From assembly GCA_035540955.1 (NCBI GenBank), contig DATLFP010000171.1, forward strand, positions 1 through 14,873: a stretch of DNA of 14,873 bases, read 5' to 3'. Position numbers and translations under genes: made by a program. Shown piece after piece: positions 9,656 through 14,639 of this stretch (its first letter is position 1; every line of letters starts with the position of its first letter). The DNA is from DATLFP01 sp035540955 (lineage in GTDB: Bacteria; Actinomycetota; Acidimicrobiia; Acidimicrobiales; CADCSY01). The notes under the pieces are model-generated. The model was given only the letters and a program-made list of their open reading frames with translations, was not told the DNA's origin and did no database searches.

Positions 9656-11010
9656 GCAACGGGCTCCTCGGGCTCGGTCGCTTCGTCCTCTGCCGGCGGG
9701 GGTTCGAGCAGCGTTCGATCGATCACGTTCCCCTCGTCATCGACGACCTCGGCGTGATCAGCCAGCCACTCGAGGGCCTTCCCTCGCGTGACATCCGAGC
9801 GTACCGCCTCGATCTGGCCGCCACGTTCGAGCTCGCGACGGAGCTTCGCGGGCTTCTGATCGACCTGCTGGGCGAGGCGCTCGATCTCGGCGGTGACCTC
9901 GTCGTCGTCGGCGGTGATGCCCTCGGCCTCGATGACCGCGCGGAGCGCGAGGTCGGCCTGCACCGCGCTGCGAGCCTGCTCGCGCAGCTCGCCGGTGAGC
10001 TGCTCGGCGCTGGATCCCGTCGCCTCGAGGTACTGCTCGATCGACGCGCCCTGGTGCGAGAGCCGGTGCACGAGATCGCGCACCCGGCGCTCGACCTCGC
10101 CCTCGACGAGGGCGGCCGGCGGTTCGTCGTCGACGAGCTTGACCAGCTCCTCGACGACGCCCTGGCGCAGGGCCATCATCGCCTGGACCCGCTTGACGGC
10201 CCCGATCCGGGCCCGGAAGTCGTCGCGCAGTGCGTCGAGGGTCTCGAACTCCGATGCCTCGTTCGCCCAGTCGTCGTCGAGATCGGGCAGGACCTTCTCC
10301 TTGACCTCCTTGACGAGGATGCGGAACGAGATCGGGTCGTCCTCGTCGGGGTCGGGGTGCTCGGCGTCGAAGACCAGGATGTCGCCGACCTTCGCCCCCC
10401 GCAGGTGGTCGTCGATCTCGGGGACGATCGATCCGCTCCCCACCTCGTAGAGGTAGTCGTCGACGGTGAGGCCCTCGACGGGCTCGCCGCCCACCGACCC
10501 GGCGATGTCGACGGTGAGGTGGTCGGTGTCGACTGCGGCCCGCTCCACCGTGCGCAGCTCGCCGAACTGGCTCCGGAGCCGCTCGAGCTGGGCGTCGACC
10601 TCCTCGTCGGTCACCGCGGGCGCCGGCACGACCACCCGGAGGTGGTCATAGCCGGCCACGTTGACCTTCGGGCGGACCTCCACGACGGCATCGAAGGCGA
10701 TCTCGCCGCCGTCCTCACCGGCGGTGATGTCGATCTCGGGCGGCGCGATCACGTCGACGGCGTGCTCTGCGACCGCCTGGGCGTACCACTCGGGCAGCCC
10801 CTCCCGGAGCGCCTCCTGGCGGGCGACGTCGGTGCCCAGGTGCGCCTCCAGGACCCGGCGAGGCGCCTTGCCGGGCCGGAAGCCCGGGATGCGCACCTCG
10901 CGGGCGATGCGCTTGAACGCCCCGTCGATGGCGTGCTCGAGATCGCTCTGGTCGACCTCGACGGACAGCTTCACCTTGTTGCCCTCGAGGGCCTCGACGG
11001 TCGATCGCAC
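9652..11010 (-). CDS. tig: Trigger factor, ribosome-associated chaperone and peptidyl-prolyl isomerase
   Basis: Trigger factor binds near the ribosome exit tunnel and shields nascent chains. With the GTG start at 11010 it has 452 residues, close to the family norm. The N-terminal ribosome-binding domain holds the signature GFRPGK at 43-48, an FKBP-type domain covers about 145-235 (VGSGSIVPEID and the following segment), and a long helical C-terminal chaperone domain runs from about 245, ending in an acidic Glu/Pro tail. The frame is open to a GTG at 11112, but the extra 34 residues are unlike trigger factor, whose sequence normally begins at V-x-S/T-V-E. A TACGAT box 9 nt upstream also supports 11010. 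It heads tig-clpP-clpX, coupling chaperone and protease synthesis. Confidence 0.96.
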   Translation of the reverse strand: MRSTVEALEGNKVKLSVEVDQSDLEHAIDGAFKRIAREVRIPGFRPGKAPRRVLEAHLGTDVARQEALREGLPEWYAQAVAEHAVDVIAPPEIDITAGEDGGEIAFDAVVEVRPKVNVAGYDHLRVVVPAPAVTDEEVDAQLERLRSQFGELRTVERAAVDTDHLTVDIAGSVGGEPVEGLTVDDYLYEVGSGSIVPEIDDHLRGAKVGDILVFDAEHPDPDEDDPISFRILVKEVKEKVLPDLDDDWANEASEFETLDALRDDFRARIGAVKRVQAMMALRQGVVEELVKLVDDEPPAALVEGEVERRVRDLVHRLSHQGASIEQYLEATGSSAEQLTGELREQARSAVQADLALRAVIEAEGITADDDEVTAEIERLAQQVDQKPAKLRRELERGGQIEAVRSDVTRGKALEWLADHAEVVDDEGNVIDRTLLEPPPAEDEATEPEEPVA

Positions 11011-11019
11011 AGGGCGGCG

Positions 11020-11025
11020 ATCGTA
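11020..11025 (-). promoter_or_regulatory. Probable -10 box for near-leaderless tig transcription
   Basis: On the minus strand TACGAT, a strong match to TANNNT, ends 9 nt before the GTG used for tig. No Shine-Dalgarno lies between. The -35 region is not recognisable (CTGACC lies 20 nt upstream, a poor spacing). This site would drive the tig-clpP-clpX operon. Confidence 0.45.
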
Positions 11026-11178
11026 CTTGCCGCGGTCGACGGGCCGGTCAGCCGCAATTTCCGCGACGGCCCTTGCGCCGCTCCGGTCCGATTTGTCACT
11101 GTTTCGCAACACTCACCGGGGACGCCCTCGCCGTCGCCCCCTCCCGGGTTCGCTCCCGCACGTCCCCCGACCAGGTTC

Positions 11179-11185
11179 AAGGAGA
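11179..11185 (+). promoter_or_regulatory. Ribosome-binding site deciding the CAP lipoprotein start
   Basis: AAGGAGA lies 10 nt before the ATG at 11196. It selects this start over the in-frame ATG at 11073, which would put 41 non-signal residues ahead of the lipoprotein signal. Confidence 0.8.
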
Positions 11186-11195
11186 CAACCCCCCA

Positions 11196-11642
11196 ATGCT
11201 CCGTCGTTCGCGCGCGTCCGCCCGCCCCCTCGCCCGCCTCCTCGCCGCCGGCGCCGTCATCGCCCTGCTGGCGTCGTGCCGACCCATGAGTGGTTCGGAA
11301 GCGAACCTCTTCGTGGCCACCAACGACCTCCGGGCCGAGCACGGCCTGACGGCGCTCGACCAGCAGGAGGGACTCGTCGACCAGGCGAGGGCGTGGGCGG
11401 CCACCCTGGCGGCTCGAGGTTCGCTGCAGCACTCCGACCCCGACGGGTGGAGCGTCGCGTGGTCGGCGGTGGCCGAGAACGTCGGCGCCTCGACGTCGAT
11501 GGACGACCTCGTGGCCCGGCTCATGGCGTCGGACAGCCATCGCGCCAACATGTTGAGCACGAAGTACACCCACATGGCCGTGGGGACCACCGTCGGCGAG
11601 GACGGCCGCATCTACGCCGTCCAGCTCTTCTGGCGGGGTTGA
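11196..11642 (+). CDS. CAP-domain (SCP/PR-1-like) lipoprotein
   Basis: This is a secreted, lipid-anchored protein of the CAP superfamily. Bacterial CAP proteins are widespread, but their activities are mostly unknown. The 148-residue product has an Arg-rich n-region, a hydrophobic core (about 12-26) and the lipobox L-A-S-C28, so the mature protein should begin at Cys28 on the outer membrane face. The CAP domain fills the rest: NDLRAEHGLTAL near 43-54, His79 (LQHSD), Glu94-Asn95 (AENVGAS), S114-H115-R116-A-N and the terminal YAVQLFWRG. The usual His/Glu/His cleft residues are therefore present. The domain is compact, about 110 residues. It is divergent from tig and ends 32 nt before tRNA-Pro. 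Confidence 0.9.
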   Translation: MLRRSRASARPLARLLAAGAVIALLASCRPMSGSEANLFVATNDLRAEHGLTALDQQEGLVDQARAWAATLAARGSLQHSDPDGWSVAWSAVAENVGASTSMDDLVARLMASDSHRANMLSTKYTHMAVGTTVGEDGRIYAVQLFWRG

Positions 11643-11674
11643 CCCTCGGCGCGCCACTAGCCTCGCCCGGTGCC

Positions 11675-11749
11675 CGGGGAGTGGCGCAGTGGTAGCGCAT
11701 GTGCTTTGGGGGCACAAGGTCGTGGGTTCAAATCCCACCTCCCCGACCA
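11675..11749 (+). tRNA. tRNA-Pro (anticodon TGG)
   Basis: The cloverleaf folds cleanly. The acceptor CGGGGAG pairs with CTCCCCG, the D stem is GCGC/GCGC, the anticodon stem TGTGC/GCACA has loop TTTGGGG (anticodon TGG) and the T stem GTGGG/CCCAC has loop TTCAAAT. CCA is encoded at 11747-11749 after A73. A TAGCCT box at 11658-11663, 11 nt upstream, may be its -10. Confidence 0.97.
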
Positions 11750-11756
11750 GCGCCGA

Positions 11757-11774
11757 GCGCCGGCCGCGCGGCGC
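11757..11774. terminator. GC hairpin after tRNA-Pro, possible terminator
   Basis: GCGCCG (11757-11762) pairs with CGGCGC (11769-11774) around a six-base loop, 7 nt after the tRNA-Pro CCA. There is no immediate T-run; TTTT occurs only at 11812-11815. It could also be a processing element. Confidence 0.35.
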
Positions 11775-11821
11775 CCCTCGACGGCGCGTCGCGGATGCCC
11801 GGATCCCCCCCTTTTCCCCGC

Positions 11822-11827
11822 TACCGT
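11822..11827 (+). promoter_or_regulatory. Possible -10 box for tRNA-Gly
   Basis: TACCGT ends 9 nt before the tRNA-Gly 5' end. The same hexamer with the same 9-nt spacing precedes tRNA-Arg on the other strand, which supports a real promoter element. No clear -35 is seen. Confidence 0.45.
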
Positions 11828-11836
11828 GCTACCAAC

Positions 11837-11911
11837 GCGGGTGTAGCTCAATGGCTAGAGCTCCAGCCTTCCAAGCTGGTGACGCGGGTTCGACTCCCGT
11901 CACCCGCTCCA
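11837..11911 (+). tRNA. tRNA-Gly (anticodon TCC)
   Basis: The acceptor GCGGGTG pairs with CACCCGC, the D stem is GCTC/GAGC, the anticodon stem CCAGC/GCTGG has loop CTTCCAA (anticodon TCC) and the T arm GCGGG/CCCGT has loop TTCGACT (one G-T pair). CCA is encoded at 11909-11911 after T73. A coding gene with a strong ribosome-binding site begins 23 nt downstream, so the two may share a transcript. Confidence 0.97.
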
Positions 11912-11921
11912 AGATCAAGTG

Positions 11922-11929
11922 AGGTGATC
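11922..11929 (+). promoter_or_regulatory. Strong ribosome-binding site for the TTG-started surface protein
   Basis: AGGTGATC matches the anti-Shine-Dalgarno complement over eight bases and lies 5 nt before the TTG at 11935. It justifies a non-ATG start and the choice of strand for a low-complexity gene. Confidence 0.8.
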
Positions 11930-11934
11930 CCCCC

Positions 11935-12345
11935 TTGAACCCTCGGCTCTCGCTCCTGGGTGCCGTTGCAGCGCTGCTGCTCACCGTGGGGATCGTCGTG
12001 GCCGTCGTCCAGCCCGGGAACCTCGGGGACGACGGCGACGACCGGGCATCGGCGACCACCACGTCGTCGTCGACCACCGCGTCGTCGACCACGTCGACCA
12101 CCGACGGGACGACGACCACCAGTGAGACGCCCGGCCAGGAGACCACCACCACGACGGCGGCGCCCGACGGTGGGGCCTCGACGAGCACCACCGCGCCATC
12201 GGGGGGTGGCCTCGACAGCAACGGCGCCGGATCGGTCGACGACGACGAGCTGTCCGACACCGGCGGACCAGCCCTCCTGCTGCCGGTCGGGGCGTCGCTG
12301 CTGGCGATCGGCCTGCTCGGTCGCCGGGTCGCCCGGGCCGTCTGA
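11935..12345 (+). CDS. Small Ser/Thr-rich surface protein with LSDTG sorting-like C-terminus
   Basis: This is a 136-residue protein with no recognisable enzymatic domain. The N-terminus is a signal or membrane segment (about 5-25, LLGAVAALLLTVGIVVAVV). A low-complexity linker (about 39-88) of Thr and Ser with Gly, Pro and Asp follows, then an acidic patch (VDDDE, 101-105). The C-terminus has L106-S-D-T-G110, a hydrophobic stretch (112-128) and a basic tail (RRVAR), which is the layout of a sortase-anchored cell-wall protein. The motif departs from LPXTG (Ser in place of Pro), so a non-canonical sortase or simple double membrane anchoring are both possible. Translation starts at TTG with an excellent ribosome-binding site. 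It follows tRNA-Gly and ends 7 nt before the convergent tRNA-Arg. Confidence 0.8.
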   Translation: MNPRLSLLGAVAALLLTVGIVVAVVQPGNLGDDGDDRASATTTSSSTTASSTTSTTDGTTTTSETPGQETTTTTAAPDGGASTSTTAPSGGGLDSNGAGSVDDDELSDTGGPALLLPVGASLLAIGLLGRRVARAV

Positions 12346-12352
12346 CCCGTCG

Positions 12353-12426
12353 CGCCCCCGGCACGACTCGAACGTGCGACCCGATGCTTAGAAGGCATCC
12401 GCTCTGACCAGCTGAGCTACGAGGGC
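12353..12426 (-). tRNA. tRNA-Arg (anticodon TCT)
   Basis: Read on the minus strand, the acceptor GCCCTCG pairs with CGGGGGC (one T-G pair), the D stem is GCTC/GAGC, the anticodon stem GATGC/GCATC has loop CTTCTAA (anticodon TCT) and the T stem GCACG/CGTGC has loop TTCGAGT. G73 is followed by CGA, so CCA is not encoded and must be added by CCA-adding enzyme, unlike the other four tRNAs here. Confidence 0.96.
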
Positions 12427-12435
12427 AGGGGTTCC

Positions 12436-12441
12436 ACGGTA
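12436..12441 (-). promoter_or_regulatory. Possible -10 box for tRNA-Arg
   Basis: On the minus strand TACCGT ends 9 nt before the tRNA-Arg 5' end, matching the box before tRNA-Gly in sequence and spacing. No convincing -35 is present. Confidence 0.45.
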
Positions 12442-12498
12442 CCGGGGCGCGGGTATCGGATCGGGGACAGCAACGGCGGAACTGCCAGGAGGCCCCCC

Positions 12499-12918
12499 AT
12501 GCCCAAGACCCTGAGCGACGTGATGAGCAGCAACCCGGTGACGGTGCCGGCGACGGCGACGGTGCTGCAGGCGGCGCAGCGCATGCGCGACGAGGACATC
12601 GGGGACGTGATCGTGCTCGACGGCGACCGAGTCGCCGGGATCCTCACCGATCGCGATGTCGTGGTGCGCGCCGTCGCCGAGGGCCGCGACCCCGAGGGCT
12701 GCTCGGTCCGCGACGTCTGCAGCGGCGAGCTCGTCACCCTCTCCCCCGGCGACGACGTCCAGCGCGCGATCGACCTGATGCGGCAGAAGGCCGTCCGGCG
12801 GATCCCGGTGATGGAGGACGGCCGGCCCGTCGGGATCGTGTCGATCGGCGACCTGGCGATCGCGTCCGACGGCGAGGACGCCCTGGCCGCGATCAGCGCC
12901 GCCCGGCCCAACAGCTAG
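12499..12918 (+). CDS. Two-CBS-domain protein
   Basis: This small cytosolic protein consists of a tandem CBS pair (Bateman module). Such modules usually sense adenine nucleotides or related ligands. The 139-residue chain carries CBS1 at about 1-62 (VMSSNPVTVPATATVLQAA then GILTDRDVVVRAVAEG) and CBS2 at about 70-128 (VCSGELVTLSPGDDVQRAI then RRIPVMEDGRPVGIVSIGDLA). The paired GIxTxRD and GIVSIGD strands are the typical domain ends. No other domain is attached, so partner and ligand cannot be read from sequence. AGGAGG 6 nt before the ATG supports the start. It is divergent from tRNA-Arg and 51 nt upstream of tRNA-His, so co-transcription with the latter is possible. Confidence 0.93.
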   Translation: MPKTLSDVMSSNPVTVPATATVLQAAQRMRDEDIGDVIVLDGDRVAGILTDRDVVVRAVAEGRDPEGCSVRDVCSGELVTLSPGDDVQRAIDLMRQKAVRRIPVMEDGRPVGIVSIGDLAIASDGEDALAAISAARPNS

Positions 12919-12969
12919 GGAAGCGCTGGAGGCAAACGAGTGGCCCTGTGCCAGACTTGACGCTCCCGT

Positions 12970-13048
12970 GGTGGCCGTAGCTCAGCTCGGTTAGAGCGCC
13001 AGGTTGTGGCCCTGGAGGTCGGGGGTTCAAGTCCCCTCGGTCACCCCA
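12970..13048 (+). tRNA. tRNA-His (anticodon GTG), including the extra 5' G
   Basis: The acceptor GTGGCCG (12971-12977) pairs with CGGTCAC (one G-T pair). The D stem is GCTC/GAGC, the anticodon stem CCAGG/CCTGG has loop TTGTGGC (anticodon GTG) and the T stem GGGGG/CCCCT has loop TTCAAGT. G at 12970 faces C73 at 13045, giving the histidine-specific G-1:C73 pair. CCA is encoded at 13046-13048. Confidence 0.97.
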
Positions 13049-13055
13049 CCGCGAC

Positions 13056-13084
13056 GTCGCCCCCGGGGTCTACCCGGGGGCGAC
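13056..13084. terminator. Perfect 12-bp GC hairpin between convergent tRNA-His and isomerase gene, likely bidirectional terminator
   Basis: Bases 13056-13067 pair perfectly with 13073-13084 around a five-base loop. The stem is almost all G-C. Neither side has a T-run, as is common for terminators of high-GC actinobacteria. The isomerase TAG stop (13070-13072) falls in the loop, and its last four codons form one arm. Confidence 0.7.
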
Positions 13085-14293
13085 CAGCGTCTCCCAGTAC
13101 CTGCGCAGCCGGTCGGCATGGCGCCCCGGCACCAGCACGAGGTGGTTGCCGAGCGGCGCATCGAGGAGCTCGCCCACGTCGACGTCGTCGACCCGGACGA
13201 GGACCTGGGTCCGGCACAGGTGCTCGCGCTGGGGTGGGACCGACGCCGTGCCCTCGGCCACCCACAGCCGCTCGAGGTCGGTGCCGCCGATGCGCACGAG
13301 GGTCACCTCGGTCGCGGCCAGCTCGCCGGCGACGCCCACCCCGATGCCCGATTCGAAGTGGCTGCGCAGCCGGTAGGCGGTCACCAGCTCGCGGGCGATC
13401 GTGCAGTGGGCGAGGAGGATCTCGTTGCTCCCCCGGTCGACGGTGGCCGGGTTGGCCATCCACGAGCCGAGGCCGAGGAGGCGCCGGGCCCAGAGCATCG
13501 CGATGGTCGACGGCAGGTCACCCTCGCAGCCGGCGACGATCCCCTCGTCGTTGAGCTCGGACAGCGCCACGCAGCCCGAGGTGTGGAGGGCCCCGAGGGC
13601 GTCGAAGCAGCGGACGGTGATGGCGTCGAGCCCGTTCGACGTCGCCCGCTCCCGCAGGACCGGGTGGAGCTTGGCGGCCGCCTGCACGTCTGCCTCGCAC
13701 GGTTCGGTGAGAGACCGGGCGCCGTCGGCCACGTCCTCGGTGAGGCGGCGCACGAGCGTGGCCGGCACCGCCCGCGCCTCGTCGATCACCTCGCCCAGAT
13801 CGACGGGCACCACCGTCGGTCCCCATCGTCGGGCCACCACCTCGGGCACCGGCATGCTGGCGACGAGCCAGTCCGACGGGTCGCCGACCAGCCCGATGCG
13901 GGCGGCGCGCAGGGACCGGGCGCACGTGACGTCGCCCACGCGGCGGGCCAGGTCGGCGGACCCGGCGTCGTCCGCTGGCCCGGTCAGCATCGTGATCGAG
14001 CCCCGGCCGCCGTCCTGGTGGACGCGGGCAAGCGCTTCCAGGGCCGCCGGCAGCGAGTTGTGGAACGGGTGCGCCACCAGGAGGACCGGCTCGCCGGGTG
14101 CGCGCACGTGCTGCTCGGCCACGAGGTCGAGGATCTGCGCCTCGGTCCCGCCGGTGAGCACGAACACGACCTCGGGGCCCGCGTCGCCCCGGCCGGCCGA
14201 CCGCAGGAGCGGCAGGTAGCCGTCGAGGAGCTCGGCGAGCGCCGCGGGGTCGTGGAGTGGTGAGGCGACGGTGCGCAGCGTGAACTCCACCAT
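13070..14293 (-). CDS. L-fucose isomerase-like family protein, substrate unknown
   Basis: The 407-residue protein resembles the short FucI-like branch of the ketol isomerases, which interconvert aldoses and ketoses with a divalent metal. The N-terminal Rossmann-like half includes VVFVLTGGTEAQ (42-53) and VLLVAHPFHNSLPAALE (70-86). The C-terminal half holds the family's metal/substrate region: CFDALGALHTSG (229-240), CEGDLPSTIAML with E257 and D259 (256-267), VDRGSNEILLAHCT with H296, and GNHLVLVPGRHADRLRRY (382-399). These residues suggest activity, but the substrate cannot be read, and no kinase, aldolase or sugar transporter is adjacent. The ATG at 14293 is followed directly by GTG, so the start is uncertain by one codon. 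No strong ribosome-binding site precedes it. The gene ends in the hairpin at 13056-13084. Confidence 0.8.
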   Translation of the reverse strand: MVEFTLRTVASPLHDPAALAELLDGYLPLLRSAGRGDAGPEVVFVLTGGTEAQILDLVAEQHVRAPGEPVLLVAHPFHNSLPAALEALARVHQDGGRGSITMLTGPADDAGSADLARRVGDVTCARSLRAARIGLVGDPSDWLVASMPVPEVVARRWGPTVVPVDLGEVIDEARAVPATLVRRLTEDVADGARSLTEPCEADVQAAAKLHPVLRERATSNGLDAITVRCFDALGALHTSGCVALSELNDEGIVAGCEGDLPSTIAMLWARRLLGLGSWMANPATVDRGSNEILLAHCTIARELVTAYRLRSHFESGIGVGVAGELAATEVTLVRIGGTDLERLWVAEGTASVPPQREHLCRTQVLVRVDDVDVGELLDAPLGNHLVLVPGRHADRLRRYWETLVAPG

Positions 14294-14394
14294 GGGTCAA
14301 CCCTGCGCCCGGCCCCCGGCCGGGACCAGGGTCGAAGGCCCCACGTCGCATCCGAAGGCCCGGGATCGCTTCCGACGGGACCGGGGACGGCGGT

Positions 14395-14400
14395 TACACT
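14395..14400 (+). promoter_or_regulatory. Possible -10 box for tRNA-Lys
   Basis: TACACT fits TANNNT and lies 67 nt before tRNA-Lys. The best upstream match, TTCCGA at 14370-14375, has a loose 19-nt spacing. The 174-nt gap 14294-14467 holds nothing else but an inverted repeat. Confidence 0.35.
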
Positions 14401-14412
14401 CGCCCGCTCGCC

Positions 14413-14461
14413 GTTCTGGGCGGGATCCACCGGTCCACGGCCCGGAAATGCCACCCAGAAC
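14413..14461. repeat. 8-bp inverted repeat in the tRNA-Lys leader
   Basis: GTTCTGGG (14413-14420) and CCCAGAAC (14454-14461) are perfect complements 33 nt apart, ending 6 nt before tRNA-Lys. GTTCTGGG recurs at 14512-14519 inside the tRNA T arm, so the middle copy could pair with either. Confidence 0.7.
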
Positions 14462-14467
14462 CGCAAC

Positions 14468-14542
14468 GCGCCTCTAGCTCAACGGCAGAGCAACGGACTC
14501 TTAATCCGCAGGTTCTGGGTTCGAATCCCAGGGGGCGCACCA
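14468..14542 (+). tRNA. tRNA-Lys (anticodon CTT)
   Basis: The acceptor GCGCCTC pairs with GGGGCGC (one T-G pair), the D stem is GCTC/GAGC, the anticodon stem ACGGA/TCCGC (outer A-C mismatch) has loop CTCTTAA (anticodon CTT) and the T stem CTGGG/CCCAG has loop TTCGAAT. A73 and CCA are encoded at 14539-14542. An HNH-like gene begins 97 nt downstream, so its 3' end is a candidate integration site. Confidence 0.97.
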
Positions 14543-14590
14543 CGTTTGACCTGCGGTTTCGCGGAGTTCGGATACCGGCGGTTCCGGTTC

Positions 14591-14612
14591 ACCGCGTATC
14601 GCACCGCGTATC
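14591..14612 (+). repeat. Direct repeat ACCGCGTATC, two copies with 12-nt period
   Basis: Exact copies lie at 14591-14600 and 14603-14612 in the gap between tRNA-Lys and the HNH-like gene. A second exact pair, GATAGAC, follows at 14615-14621 and 14626-14632 with an 11-nt period. Periods close to one helical turn fit a protein-binding array. Confidence 0.8.
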
Positions 14613-14627
14613 TGGATAGACACTCGA

Positions 14628-14633
14628 TAGACT
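14628..14633 (+). promoter_or_regulatory. Probable -10 box of a leaderless transcript for the HNH-like gene
   Basis: TAGACT ends 6 nt before the GTG at 14640, the usual -10 to +1 spacing, and no Shine-Dalgarno is present. The box contains the in-frame TAG stop that rules out any earlier start. A clear -35 is not seen. Confidence 0.5.
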
Positions 14634-14639
14634 CCTCCC

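Noticed and set aside
11011..11112. 34-residue N-terminal extension of trigger factor
   Set aside because: It does not resemble the family, whose ribosome-binding domain starts at the GTG at 11010. A -10-like box lies within the extension.
11073..11195. 41-residue upstream extension of the CAP lipoprotein
   Set aside because: A good ribosome-binding site precedes the ATG at 11196, and the extension would bury the signal peptide.
9754..11289. Plus-strand open frame of 511 codons
   Set aside because: It is antisense to trigger factor and has no recognisable features.
11639..11663. TTGACC and TAGCCT as a full promoter for tRNA-Pro
   Set aside because: The spacer is only 13 nt, too short for a standard promoter. 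The TAGCCT alone may still act as -10.
11657..11938. Short open frames on both strands across tRNA-Pro and tRNA-Gly
   Set aside because: They only translate tRNA sequence, and the cloverleaf structures explain the region.
12040..12200. Repeating GTCGTCGACCAC-like tract considered as a CRISPR or intergenic satellite
   Set aside because: There are no regular repeats with unique spacers. The tract simply encodes the Thr/Ser linker.
11829..12398. Minus-strand frame of 189 codons opposite the surface protein
   Set aside because: It overlaps two tRNA genes and lacks a ribosome-binding site. The plus-strand gene has a strong one plus signal and sorting-like segments.
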